A DNA stretch of 64,000 bases from NCBI GenBank assembly GCA_049999725.1, contig JBNGIS010020367.1, positions 127,764 to 191,763 of the forward strand. Reading direction: 5' to 3'. Below the pieces are notes generated by a model. That model was given only the letters and a program-made list of their open reading frames with translations. It had not been told where the DNA came from and did no database searches. Shown piece after piece: positions 44,459 to 56,236 of the stretch (positions are counted from its first letter, which is position 1; every line of letters begins with the position of its first letter). Source of the stretch: Haplomitrium mnioides. Taxonomy: Eukaryota; Marchantiophyta; Haplomitriopsida; Calobryales. A program made the translations under genes and the position numbers.

Positions 44459-45665
44459 TCAATTTAATAGCCTTGGAGAAAGAAGAGGAAGTCGAGCCAC
44501 ACGGATGGGAGACACCAACTCTTGAAAATTGCTACTAGGTGGTATCTTGAGCCAGGGTTCAATCCATGAAAAAGAGCAAGACGAAGAGCGAGCGAAGGGC
44601 TAAGAAAGGGACAGCTCAAGCATCCTTGTCACGGAGTGATTCGGATTACCAACGGGACAATCCAAAGTGGTTCTATCCCAAACAAAAAGACCATGTAAAG
44701 AAGCAGCTAGAGGCTCTAGAGGCGTTGGAAGAGGAGTAGGCAGCAATCAAGACCAAGAAGGAGGTCTGAAAACAATAAGGAGAGCCCAAAGAAGTAGGGG
44801 CAAAGATCAACGCCCTAGAAGGAGAAGTAAAGTCGGTCCTTTACAACATCCACGCAGATGTGAGAGACTGCCTAGTCACAGCCACGGTGGGCCAACTAAT
44901 CAAGGACAGCCCCGTGTACAGAAGGCAGCTTAGAGAATTGCTAATGGGAGCTAAGAGGAGGAGAAGGCTGCCCCGAGTGGGAACTCCAACTAACCTGCAA
45001 TTGGTATGTCAAGACAAGGCCCTGGATATTGACATTCAGATAGTAGGGTGCACGCTATTGCTAGTGCCTACAGACAGATGGGCAAGGATTAACATTATGG
45101 TGGAGGAGACCGCCTACAAACTAGGGTTCACATAATTCCAACCCACGGTTAGGATCATGATGTTGGCGGATGGTTCCCGAGTGAAACCGTTAGGCTCCCT
45201 ACTCTGAGTACCCACCTTCATCGGAAGCAAGGAATTCAAATTGAATTACCTTGTCATGCGGCCAGCCAGAGCATCTCCCTACCTAGTGCTGATTGGAAGA
45301 CCCTGGCTATATGGGGCCCAAGTTCTGCATAATTGGGGAATTTCGACCTTGGTGTTTGGCCCTGAGAGATCTGTGGTTCATTATGGACCGGTTCCACATC
45401 TGGGAGAGACGTAGGCTGAAAAGGAGTACGACAGTGAGTGGTCTGAAGAGGAGGGGGAATCAGAGTACCATTACTAGGTCGAGATGGTGAGTGAGGCCAC
45501 GGAGGAAGATCTGTCCAAAGAAAGGGTGGTGTCTGTCAACCAGATTGAGCTAGCAGAGTGCACGGAGACAGAGCACAGTCTGAGGAGATCTACCAAAAAT
45601 CTTGCAAGGGATGAGGGCACTAAGGCTGGAAGAAAAGAGAGGTCGGAAGTGTCTCATCAGATATA
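44459..45665 (+). pseudogene. A3b Gag 3' end and protease, decayed
   Basis: Gag resumes at the post-knuckle segment (WETPTLENCY), followed by SRSDSDYQRDNPKWFYPKQ. The protease frame (44860-45135) has VPTDRWARINIM: D-R-W where A3a has D-G-G, so the active site is damaged. Then SRVKPLGSLL, NYLVMRPARASPY and GRPWLYGAQVLHN. The acidic linker ends VEMVSEATEEDLS near 45484. Several TAG and TGA stops interrupt it, most at positions where A3a or A4 keep Q, W or R codons. Confidence 0.8.
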
Positions 45666-46670
45666 AGGGTAGGATCCAAAAAAGTCTGAAGAGTCTCTCA
45701 GGGCGGAAGGGGGGTTGCAATTGGTGATTTGAATGTAGAAAGGCAGGGCGCAATAGAGGAACGAGGTGGGGGCAATGCGGGAATCACAGCACAAACAACT
45801 AGTTGTCCAAGAAGGACGAAAATTCCACATAAGCTCTGAATAACTTGAAGAAGAGGAGCGAGCCATCACCCATCTCCTCACAAATTTCAACGATGCCTTT
45901 GCTTGGAGTCATGTGGATCTGAAAGGAGTCCTCATGGAATTGGAGAAACATATAATTGACTTGGAACCTGCAGCAATCCCTGTAAGGCAGCGCTAATACT
46001 AGATGAACCTCTGATTCTCCCTGCTGATGAGGGAGGAGATCAATAAATTGCTGGAGGCGGATTTCATCTTCCCGGTTTTAAATAGTGAATAGGTGTCTCC
46101 ACTGGTGGTGGTGCCCAAGAAGGTCGAGTAGGATGGGGAATGGAAGATCCGAGTGTGCCAAGATTTTTGAAAGCTAAATGAGGCTACAAAAAAGAACCAC
46201 TACCTATTGTTATTCACGGACGTGATGTTGGATTTCGTGGTAGGACAAGAAGTCTACAACTTCCTGGATGGATATTCTGGGTACAACTAGATTTGGATTC
46301 GGGAGGAGGATTAGTTAAAGACAGTATTCACCACAGAAGGGGGGGGGGGGGGGGGGGGGGTGTTTGCCTTCCGAGTGATGCCTTTTGGACTCTACAACGT
46401 ACCGGGAACCTTTTAGTCGATGATGATGAATATCTTCTACGATTACTTGAGGAAATTCTTGGAGATCTTCATAGATGATTTTGTGGTGTATGGGAAGCTT
46501 TGCCAATCATGAGCGGGATGTGAGGCTCACCCTCCAATGTTGTAGAGAGACGAGGCTGTGATTACATCCAGGCAAGTGTTTTTTCGGAGTGAAGGAAGGG
46601 ATACTCCTCGGGCACATGAATTCTTGTCGAGGCATTGAGGTAGACTAGGAAAAGATTGCCATCTGGATGA
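45666..46670 (+). pseudogene. A3b RT fingers and palm, decayed, with G22 tract
   Basis: The lead-in THLLTNFNDAFAWSHVDLKG is near 45880. Fingers: LLMREEINKLLEADFIFPV, KIRVCQDF, FLDGYSGYN then TAG (46288), the same stop site as in A4. At 46339-46360 a run of 22 G replaces six G in the homologous place, adding glycines but keeping frame (VFAFRVMPFG follows). The catalytic FIDDFVVYG is intact near 46470. Four stops cluster at 45994-46014. A frameshift follows the palm near 46500. Confidence 0.85.
46339..46360 (+). repeat. 22-base G homopolymer in RT
   Basis: Uninterrupted G run within a coding motif where A4 has six G (minus strand, around 37910). The net gain of 15 bases leaves the reading frame unchanged. 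It may be real replication slippage or an assembly/sequencing artefact. Confidence 0.95.
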
Positions 46671-46671
46671 T

Positions 46672-47319
46672 GTGTCCTTTCCCACCAACCTGAAAGAGGT
46701 GCAAGGCTTCTTGGGGTGCGTGGGCTACTATCGGAGCTTCATCGATCAGTTTGCCTTAGTGGCCTTACTCCTCACCCAAATGACCAAGAGGGGCAGCACA
46801 TTTGAAGCCACCCCCAAGAGGCTGGCAAGCTTCCTAGAGCTGAAGAGGCAACTAGCAAGTGCCCTCGTACTAGTGCCACCTAGTTGGGGGAAAAAATTCC
46901 ACGTCATGATTGATGTGTCCGGCTTCTGCATCGGGGTAGTCTTGAGCCAAACGTATGAGAATGGAAGAGACCATCCGATTTACTTTGCCAACAAGCTACT
47001 AGTTCCAGTGGAGAAGAATCACTCTTCCACCGATCGGGAAGCCTTGGGAATCATCTATGCTTTGAAGAAATTCAGGCATTATTTGTTGCATTACAAGGTG
47101 GTCTTTCATACCGATCATAATGCTCTCAAGTATATGGTGAATAAGTCTAATGTGACAGGCCGGATTGCGAGGTGGGTGCTTCTCTTGCAGGAGTTTGACT
47201 TTGAAGTGCGGATCAAACCGGAGAAAAAGCATAGCAATGCCAATTTCTTCTCCCGGGTGGCTGGGTCACTCAACCGAAAGGATGTAAATAATGCTTTTCC
47301 GAATGAGGCTTTGTTCTAG
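46672..47319 (+). pseudogene. A3b RT thumb and RNase H frame
   Basis: An open frame of 215 codons: FPTNLKEVQGFLGCVGYYRSFI (RT connection), then RNase H with acidic residues in VMIDVSG, DREALGIIYALKKFRHYLL and HTDHNALKY. The fourth position reads HSNANFF where A4 has HINADFF, so the last aspartate is lost. It ends by a TAG at 47317 in the linker to integrase. It is separated from the RT palm by a frameshift, so this is part of a broken polyprotein rather than an independent gene. Confidence 0.85.
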
Positions 47320-47481
47320 GTTAGAGCTGGAAAGCTAACGGATTATACCGCCATAACCGGATTCCTCCTTTTAGCCCAAATTCCGAAGGGTAGCAACAAA
47401 GAGGAAGCTACAGTGTTCCTCCGAAGGATGAAACCGTACTTGCTGATAAAAAGAGTGTTGCATTAGCGGGGCTATGATGGA
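47320..47481 (+). pseudogene. A3b RNase H-integrase linker
   Basis: Translates as the spacer seen in A4 (RAGKLTDYTAITGFLLLAQIPKGSNKEEA), ending at a TAG just before the integrase frame. Confidence 0.7.
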
Positions 47482-48658
47482 ATGATCAGAAGATGCCCAG
47501 AGCGGGAACAATCCATGGTGGTGATGCAGGCCTTGCACAGAGAGGAGGTGGGAGGCCATTTTGCAATGGATGTAACAATAAGGAAAATTCTAGATGCAGG
47601 GTATTGGTGGCCCACGCTACACAAGGATGTGCACTTATGGGTAAAGAGATACAACACTTACCAGAGGACGAGAAGGCCAACAACTCACCATCACCCCTTG
47701 GTCTCAATTATCACCCTAGCACACTTTGAAAAATGGGGAATCGATTTCATCGGGCCGATTGCACCATCCAGTCGTAGGGGCAAGAGGTACATTGTGCTGG
47801 CCATGGATTATGCCATGAAATGGGTGGAAGCCAGAGCCACCCAAAAGGATGATGCAAAAACAGTGGTTGCCTTCTTGTATGAGCAAATGTTTTGCAGGTT
47901 TGGGCCCCCATTAGAGCTGGTGAGTGACCAAGGTACGCACTTTATTAATCAGATGATCAAGGATCTGACCTCAAGATACCTGGTCAAGCACCACCACACC
48001 ACGGCATATCATCCAAAGGCTAACGGGCTAACAGAGAGGGCAAATGGTATCATGGGCAAGATCCTTAGCCAGACGGTGACAGCAAACAAGAACGATTGGG
48101 ATCTCAAATTGTTGACAACAACACACACCTACAATCTGGCGTATAAGACCACCACTTGCCACTGCCCTTATTTCCTAGTCTTCGGACAACACGCCCTAGT
48201 ACCAGTGGAGTACAAAGTGCCTACCAAAAGACTGTTGGAGGAGGAAAAGATGATAGAGGATCAGAGCAAGAGGGAAATGTTATATCAGCTGGAGAGCTTG
48301 GAGGAAGCAAAGGAGCAAGCCCGGGGGAGTTTGGAGCACCACATGAGATTGCGGAAGCAACAACATGACAAGGGCCTAAAACCAACAGATCTTTGTGAGG
48401 GGAACCTAGTGTTGTTGTATGACAGCCAATTTGTACACTTCCAAGGGAAGTTACACACTAGGTGGATGGGTCTTTGTTTTGCAGAGGTTGCATCGAAAGG
48501 GGTCTGCGGAACTGGAAACATTGGAGGGGCACAAGTTTGCAAATCGAGTACATTTCGACCGCTTCAAAAGGTTCGTGAACCAAGAGGAAGATGGAGAGGG
48601 ACTAGGGTCGATCTGTTTGGGGGTTCAATTCGGCAAGTGTGAGTGTGTGAGTGCATGA
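47482..48658 (+). pseudogene. A3b integrase, nearly intact, one late frameshift
   Basis: The longest open frame in the window (386 codons to 48642). Histidines H19 and H26 of the zinc domain are kept but both cysteines are tyrosine (KRYNTYQ, residues 57 and 60). Catalytic residues are D88 (GIDFIGPI), D149 (VSDQGTHF) and E185 (LTERANGI), giving D,D-35-E. The C-terminal domain has GNLVLLYDSQFVHFQGKLHTRWMG; there a frameshift near 48465 moves the reading to GWVFVLQRLHRKGSAELETLEG and on to a stop at 48658. With the zinc finger gone and upstream pol broken, activity is unlikely. Confidence 0.9.
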
Positions 48659-48690
48659 GTGGGTGAGTGTGTGAGTGTTTGTGCAATTGC
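48638..48690 (+). repeat. gtgagtgt microsatellite in integrase-PPT spacer
   Basis: gtgagtgtgtgagtgcatga followed by gtgggtgagtgtgtgagtgt. It is the counterpart of the ca-rich repeat in the same spacer of A4 (35510-35625). Confidence 0.75.
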
Positions 48691-48787
48691 GCTATGGCAA
48701 CTTTGTATCTAGCTAGGCAGCGGCCACTTCGGAGGAGACAACGAGCAGAGAGGAACGAAAGAGGGTGTTCGAGAGGACGCTTCACAC

Positions 48788-48802
48788 TAAAAGCGAGAGT
48801 TA
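48788..48802 (+). other. A3b polypurine tract
   Basis: taaaagcgagagtta directly before tgtcag; one pyrimidine interrupts it. Confidence 0.65.
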
Positions 48803-51161
48803 TGTCAGCTAGTGACATGAGGTACTATGGAAGAATATGTGGAATTGGAGGCGACATTGGAGCGATTCTCCTCTTGTAAGTGTTAAAGTAACTCGGAAGC
48901 AGCAGACACCTCCTATCAGCGAGTACGAGTGGATCACCTAGATCCGAGGAGTGGAATTGAGCCCGTGGTGGGGAAGGAAGGGAGGTCAATAGGAGAAGGG
49001 CTCGTGGGATTACTTTAGAATTAGAAAAGGGAGATGTGTCAGTTGGTGAATGGGGGCACCACTAAACATTGAAGGAAGCGGAAGAGATCCTACGAACATC
49101 ACTGAAATGCGAGGATCAAGGCCAGAGTAGGGAGGAACAAAACACTCACTAGAGGTAATAAGCGGAGAAGAGGAAGGAAGGGCGACCTCGGAAGTGGAAA
49201 AGGATCGAGGACCGGATGAGGAGGACCAAGGGTGCATGATGGAGATTGAAGATCGATATCAGAGGGAATGGACTGTGGCCAAGGTAAAATGATGCAACAT
49301 ACACTTTCAGAAACAACGTTTGGAATCAAGAGGGCAAACGTGAGGATCTGCGTGGGGCAGCGACGAGCTGGGAGATTTGGGGACGCTCTGTTGCCCTCGA
49401 CATGGATGGATCTCACATGGATCCAAATTCTTTTCAGACTCTTGACAATCTTCTTGGCTGTTCCTAAGAAAGTCTCGGGAGAAAGAAAAGGCATTGAAAA
49501 CGACGTCGGACAGCAGTTGTGGAAGAAAGTCAACCTCAGACTCAAGAGTCCCAAGGATTCTTCAAACTCATCTATCCAATGAATCCTTCGGATCAAAGCT
49601 TGCGGTCAACTACAGATCCATGTCAGTGGTGGTGGTCCAACTTCTAGGTTGAAAACGGTGTCGGACGATGGCTGCATAAGAAACTCAATGTCAAAGTCTG
49701 TGGTTCCATGAGATTCTTCGGACTCGGTTTTGCATGATTCTTTGGACTCGGTTCCGCGGAATTCTTTGGACTCCCAGTCCACGGATAAGTGCAAACAAGA
49801 CCCTGGGAACCTCAGAATTGACCGTTGTACTTAGATCATTCCACAAATAGTCGAGACAGGTGTCGCCACGTCCAAAGCCCATGGCTAGCGGGAAACACAA
49901 CCTTTTCGAATGAAACAAACATGTAGGAGGCAGGGGCACGGGGGGCTATAGATCAAAGGGCTGCGACATTGAAGGGGTTGGTATACCTGCAAATTAGACA
50001 CGCGCAAGCAATCTTGAGACAAGAAGACGCAATGAGGTAAGGAAGCAAAGATCTCAATGAAGATTTACGTGAGGCAAGTGAACTCGTGCATGGGGCTAGC
50101 GGGGCTGGAGGTGGACTGGAGGGGCGCCGAGAATTGCTAGATAAAGAGCTCTAGAAGTTCGGGAAATCCAGGTGAACTCATTCCTACGGGTGGACCAGTA
50201 TTGGAGGTGAATCGATATGTGAAACTAAAGGGGATTATATCTGTCTTGAATTCGGAAGAGGCTGTCAAGGGGGGATGTTGGAGTCATCTCATCATCATCT
50301 GTGCAAGAGCATCAATCCCAGAAAAAGCTTGGAGTGTGTCCCGGTCTAATCTTTCAAGTGGAGCCAAGAAGGGAGTGGCTGTATTAGTGCCCGCGCACTA
50401 TGGAGAAGATCTATTCGAGGTTCGGGGGTGAAGTGTGTAGCCAACATTCGAGAGGAATATCTTCAAGAAGTGGAAGATAAAGAAATCCTCTTCTGAGATT
50501 GAGGAAGTAAATCCAGAGCTTCTTGCAAGGGAAGTTGAAAAACTATTTAGAAGAAGTGTGTGTGTGGGAGATTGAAGGAAGATTGGGATTGTGAGTTGAT
50601 GAGGAGAGGAGTCTATCGGGAAGGCCAGCCCATGTGGTTCTGTGTGGCATACAATTTTGGTTGAGTGTAGTACATATGTGTATGTATTTGTGTATGTGTG
50701 CATTAGCTTGATTTGATTTCTGTTTGTATTTTATAAGAAGCACTTAGGACTGGGAGTATACTAGTATTTCAGTGTTTTAGACCTTGGGATAGCCTGCGAA
50801 AGGGGAGTGAGGTCTCTTGACATTGTTCCTTGGTATTTTGGATATTGTATTCTGCTCCCGTCTTGTACATAAGGTGTTTGAGTCCAAATTTGGGCTCTTG
50901 AATTATACTACGTATTACCTCAGAAGTACCTTAGTCCATGTATGTGTGTATTTCGGCATTGAGTGTGAATGAGCAGGATTGCTGCTAAAGTGATTGTGGA
51001 TTCGTGGAAGGGCTTGTAAGGTGAAGAGGAATTCTTTAAGGCCTCAAAGAGATAGCTTGCGGTGGTGCCATCTCACAAAAGAACTTATTCCCTTGTTTTG
51101 TCCTCCCTTGCCTTCCAAAATGGCACCTTTGAAGGTTAAGGCCTGAAGGAGGGGAATGACA
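48803..51161 (+). repeat. A3b 3' LTR
   Basis: 2,359 bases, start tgtcagctagtg, end ggggaatgaca. Compared with the A3a LTR it has lost the 25-bp minisatellite, most ~150-bp units and four of seven 24-bp units. It contains the TG-rich phrase gtgtatgtatttgtgtatgtg near 50676, common to all three A3 LTRs. Short frames within are not genes. Confidence 0.9.
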
Positions 51162-51880
51162 ATACCCAAAGAGATTGTAAAGAGTATCTACACTTCCTAT
51201 ATAACAAAAACACAAGGCGTCGATGACGAGCACCACACTTCTCACTTTGGTCCCTCCACTCACGCACCCACTTTACAAAGTTTATATGCTTCCATAGCTA
51301 GAAGGTCTTACTTTTACTTCTGAAAGATCGGAGGAGGTTTTATTTAACTTCCACCTCAAGAAGACAATTCTTCACGCTGCTAGAACCCACTCCACCCAAT
51401 ACCCCGAATAGATTTTCTCCATAGTGTACGAAGACTAATGCATCTAGCCCTTGTCTTTGGTCTCCTTAGAACGACTTACCAGCAACACCCTTAGAGCATT
51501 ATTGGGGCTGACTCCCTTGTGCAATCACAAACTAAGACGATTCCAAGAGCCTTATAGCTGTCATTCATGATTTCTAGGCCGAACACACTCTCTTCTCCCT
51601 TAAGTATCAGTTCACCTCAGATTGCTGGTCTACCTTCAAGAATGAGTACACATGGATGGCCCGAGCCTCTAGACCCTCCCGCCTAGTAATTCTTGGTGCC
51701 CTTCCAATCCACCTTCACTCTTGATAGCCCTACCATGCTAGCGCACTTGCTTCAATTGAAGTGTCACTAGAACATGCTCTATATTACTCGTTGCTCCTCT
51801 CACTCAAGCTCATCAACGACACATCAAGATCAATCTCTCAACCTGAGCACATTGTCAACAACATCAACAATGCATTAGCG
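51162..51880 (-). repeat. A2 5' LTR, second part
   Basis: Minus-oriented family-A LTR sequence continuing, after about 190 missing bases, the piece at 23353-23595. It aligns with 52285-52790 and with A1 4880-5470 ('acttccacctc.agaagaca', 'acccactccacc', 'caattgaagtgtcactaga', 'catcaac' repeats). It ends at 51880, where the terminus of A5 begins, so A5 inserted into this LTR. Confidence 0.65.
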
Positions 51881-53048
51881 TGTTGCTCCCCTTTCCCCGG
51901 TCTTAACTTAAGAAGACGTTATTTTGAGGAGAAAGAAGTCACACAATAATACAAGGTCTTTCATGAGACAGCCTTGGACCTTGATTTATCTCTTCTACAC
52001 ACTTACAACGGTGCGCTTACTCAACACCAACTACATTTCTTCAAACACAACCCCAAGCAAAAACCAATTCCACTCAAATCTGTTTCTCTAGTGACCAACC
52101 ATTCTTGCTGAGGGTCATGTCTCACCCCCTCAAAAATACACCATCCAAAAGTGGGAAAAGTAATTACAATACTACTTCTAAAGACTCAATGCAACTCTTG
52201 CACATAAAATATATAGAGGCTTGCTACTCCAGCACCCTTGCTACACCCTCCTACTACTCTGTCGAGTCTCTAACACTTATGCACAATTATACATTGGAGT
52301 GTATAAATATATCTACACAACAAAAATAAAGAGATCCATTGACCAGCGACTCACGACATCACCTTAGTCTCCTTTGTGTCACTTCACACTTTAGGCTGCC
52401 CACTAACACACATACCTCCAGATAGTTAAAAAACTTCCATCGCTAGAAGGTCTTGAGTCTACTTCCAAAAGCTCAAAACAGGTCTATTTAACTTCCACCC
52501 CTGGAAGACAGTCCTATTGACTACTGGAACCCACTCCTCCCAAGACCTAGACCAGGTCTTCTCCGTAGTGCAAGGGCACTAACGCAACCACCCCTTACCT
52601 TCAACCCCCTTTGAAATGCTAACCAGCAACACCCTCCTAGCGCTATTGGGGTTGGTTCTCTTGTCTAATCACAAATTGAGATGACACCAGAGCCTTTTCT
52701 AGTTACCTCTCTAAAATTCCACGCCAAATGCACTCTCTTCTCCTTCGAGTATCAATTCACCTCAGAACATAGGTACACCCTCTGAACGACCCTTCTCTAG
52801 ACCGTCTATCTTGGGTTCTCTGATGTCTCTAGAATGTCTTCATGCACGAAAAAAAAGGAAATGCTTTGATGGTGCTTCCAAACTTTCCAAATTTTCATTA
52901 GTACCTCAACTCAACGGTTGACATGATTTCTCTTCTAAGTATAAAGCCACCCCCACAAACACCTCTCCTCTCGGCGATCCTTTGCATAGTCTTGCACTTT
53001 AGCAGTTTGGTCTCCCCTTGACCGCACTATATATTCACATATGGTGCA
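51881..53048 (-). repeat. A5 3' LTR
   Basis: The terminus tgttgctcccc matches the family-A LTR end (tgtcactcccc in A3, reversed). The other border is gtgca at 53048 followed by a PPT-like actccctaactg. At 1,168 bases it is much shorter than A4's; the GC-rich half seems deleted, since homology jumps near 52790. Confidence 0.65.
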
Positions 53049-53225
53049 ACTCCCTAACTGATTTTTTTTTGGTACACACCTCAAACACTTGTAATGAGTC
53101 CTCATCGCCCTACTTCATCTTTCTCCCTAGCTATGTACCTCTTTAGGCAATTATAATGGATCCGATTTGGGATGCTCTCCCCTTACAAGTTATCCAACTT
53201 TGCAAACCCATTCTTATAAAGTCTT

Positions 53226-54300
53226 TTGAGTACAAAATGTCCTATCCACCTCATTTGCAGCTTCACTGGAAAATGCAAAAATCTACTATCGTATAGCAAC
53301 ACAAAGTATCCTTCTCAAATGTCCATTGGCTTTAGCCTCTTGTCCTTTTCCCCTTTCACAACTTCTGTTGGTGCTCCATCTTGTCTTGAGCTTGCTTCCA
53401 CACCTCTTCCAGCTCTTCCAGCTCATACAATCTTTCTCTCCTGCTTTGGCACTCTGCCAACCTTTCTGTCTCTAACATCCTTCTTGTGAGCACCTCGAAC
53501 TCTACCGATACTAAGGGATATTGCTGGAAGACAAGAAAGTAAAGACAATGATCTGATGTGTTCTTGTAAGCCAGATTGTAACTGTAGGTTGTGGTCAGTA
53601 ACTAGAGATCCCAATCAGACTTATAGGTTGATACGGTCTTATTGAGAATCATACCTATGATCTTATTTGCCCTCTTTGTCAAACTAATGGTTTTTAGATG
53701 ATAGGCTATTGTGTGTCGGTGATTAATCAAGCATCTGCTAGTCAAATCCTTGATAACCTTATTGACGAAGTACATACCCTAGTCACTCACCAACTTTAGT
53801 GGTACTTAGAATCTGCAAAACATCTACTCATACAAGAAGGTTGCCACTATCTTTGCATCATCTTTCCTGGTAGCTCTTGCCTCAACCCATTTGGTGGGAT
53901 AATCTGTTGCCACAAGGATGTATCGGTTTCTTCGTTGAGTGGATGTTGTTGTCGGCCTAATGAAATCAATGCCGCACTTCTCAAACAATGCTAGTGGAAT
54001 GAAAACAACTAACAGATGATGCTGAGAGACTCCAGGCTTCCCTGTCCCTTAACAAGCGTCACATCTCTTCACAAAAATGTATATCCTTGTGTAAAATCAG
54101 CCACTAGTATCCCACCCCACATCCAACACTTTCCTCACAATGGTATCGAGTACAAAGTGTCCTCTCACTTCTTCTCTGTGCAATGCTCTCATCACCACTA
54201 TGGCTTGGTCTTGTTCCAGACACCTTCTGATCATACCATTCAAACCCCGTTTGTGCAACACTCTTTTTACCATCAGATATGGCTTCACTCTTCAAGGAAA
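53226..54300 (-). pseudogene. A5 integrase, heavily decayed
   Basis: The zinc-domain region is 54097-54295 (MIRRCLEQDQAIVVMRALHREEV..HF). Core and C-terminal sequence follow to about 53226 in several frames. The second catalytic motif near 53780 and the YH..ANG.TER-like part near 53700 are recognisable only by nucleotide alignment with A4. Many stops; no function. Confidence 0.7.
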
Positions 54301-55745
54301 GACCACTACCTCTTCCTTGCTACTCCCTTTGGGTACTTGTGCCGAAAGAAAAAACTTGATGATATTGACATAATCGGTCGGCTTCCCTACTTGAACATGG
54401 AACAAGTCTCCATTTGGAAAAGCATTGTCCACACCTTTTGCATTGATCCACCAATCTATTTGAGAGAAGAAACCCGCATTATTATGCTTTTTCTCTAGTT
54501 GTCTCCGCACATTGAAATTGAACTACTGCAATAGAAGCATCCAACTTTAAATCCTCCCCATCACATTTGGCTTGTTCATCATGTATTTCAGCACGTTGTG
54601 ATCCAAGTGAAAGATCACCTTGAAATGGAGGAGATAGTGCTTGAATTTCTTTAGCGCGTAGATGATTCCTAATGCCTCTCGATTGGTGGTGGAACAACTT
54701 TTCTCTGCAGTTGACAAAAACTTTACTCGCAAAATAAATGGGATGATCTTGGCCTTGCTCATCCAATTGACTAAGCACTGCTCTTATACAAAAGCCTGAC
54801 ACGTCAATCATCATGTGGAATTTCTTCCCCTAACTAGCTAGCACAAGCGCTGGTGCATTGGCCTGTCGAATCTTCAACTTATGGAAACTGGACAACCTCT
54901 CAAGTGTGGGGTCAAAGTTACTTTCCTCTTTTGTCATTTTGGTGAGAAATAAGGGTATCAAAGCAAACTGGGAAATGAATCTCCAATAGTAGCCCATGCA
55001 TCCTAGAAAACCTTGCACCTCCTTCAAAATTGTGGGGAATGACACCTTAAGCCAGACGCTGACCTTCTCTTAGTTTACCTTGATTCCTTGGCTGGAAATT
55101 TTGTGGTCGAGAAGCACCCCTCCCTTAACTCTGAAGAAGCACTTTCACGAATTCAATTGCAGTCCCGTCTCCCAAAAATACTTGAATATGAACCTCACAT
55201 CTTGCTCATGGTCACATATCTTCATATGCACCACAAACTCATTAATTAAAATCTCCAAGAATTTTCTCAAATAATCATGGAAGATGTTCATCATCATTCT
55301 TTGGAATGTTCCAAGCCGTTAGAGAGTTTAAAAGGCATCCTTTCAAAGGCGAACACCCCCCACTTTGTGGTGAATGTTGTCTTCAGCTAATCCTCCTCTC
55401 TGATCCAGATTTTATTAAATCTTGAGTAGCCATCAATGAGGCTATACACCTCCTGCCTGGCTACTAAATCGGGCGCCCTATCGGTGAAAGCCAACGAGTA
55501 ATGATCCTTCTTTGTTGCTTCATTCAACTTCCAAAAATCTTGGCAGACCCAAATCTTCTGCTTTCCACCAACCTCACCTTCTTCGGCACCACTACTAGAG
55601 GTGACACCTACTTACTATTCAAAACATGGTAAATGAATCCAGCCTCCAACAACTTGTCGATATCCTCTTTCACAAAGAGAGAGAACCAAGGATTCATATG
55701 ATATTGAAGTTGCCTTATCGGAACCGTTGCTGGTTCCAGTTGATG
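54301..55745 (-). pseudogene. A5 RT and RNase H, heavily decayed
   Basis: Pieces: 54830-55045 (FPTILKEVQGFLGCMGYYWRFI), 54482-54814 (MMIDVSGFCIRAVLSQ, RNase H) and 54547-54762 (TNREALGIIYALKKFKHYLLHF.VIFHLDHNVLKY; the TDH aspartate context is altered to LDH). RT fingers with LFAKEDI.KLLEA..I lie near 55620-55690. In the palm, the FIDD site reads as a mutated 'ttaattaaaatctcc' on the plus strand near 55240, losing the motif. The stop seen in A3b and A4 after GYSGYN is absent here (F-N-K). Confidence 0.75.
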
Positions 55746-56236
55746 TGATGCTCTTCCAGTTCTCTTGGAATTCCCTTCAAGTCTTTGTGACTTTAGGCAA
55801 AGACATCACTGAAGTTTGCAAGGGTTCAAACCAAGACTCTCTCTTCAGTCATGGGTAATCCCACCCCCCTGTGGAATCTTCCGCCCTCATGTAAGAAAAC
55901 CTTCTTATGTTGTGTTGATCTCACTACTCCCATTTCATTCCTTCATAGCACATCATCTTTCTCTTCTTGGGTTGCTAATTGTAGTCCTCCCTATACCAGT
56001 TGTGCCCACTTCCACTTTCTTCGAGGTTGTGCTTGTTGATGGGCCCCGAATACTCTTTTAGCTCGACATCAGCCTTCACATTCTCCTCGACCAGCTCAAC
56101 AGCCTCTTCCTCACCAGATTTTTCTACCCTACTCCCCGTCATCGCTATCAGGTTGACTATCACCATGCCTTCTCCCAACAAATCTTCTTTTGTAGCCTAA
56201 TCGACTAGTTGGACCTAGTATTAGCACTTTGTTTCA

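Larger units (their letters stand above)
23596..51161 (+). mobile_element. A3: tandem family-A array, LTR-int-LTR-int-LTR
   Basis: Three same-orientation LTRs (23596-29465, 31321-31893, 48803-51161) separate two internal regions. A3a is 29466-31320 and A3b is 31894-32286 plus 44454-48802. A3a pol stops near the RT start and joins the middle LTR, which lacks its first ~1.8 kb, so one deletion spans that junction. Such arrays arise by unequal recombination between LTRs. A4 is nested in A3b, and a 3-kb segment in the first LTR. The left LTR lacks about 315 bases at its outer end. Confidence 0.75.
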
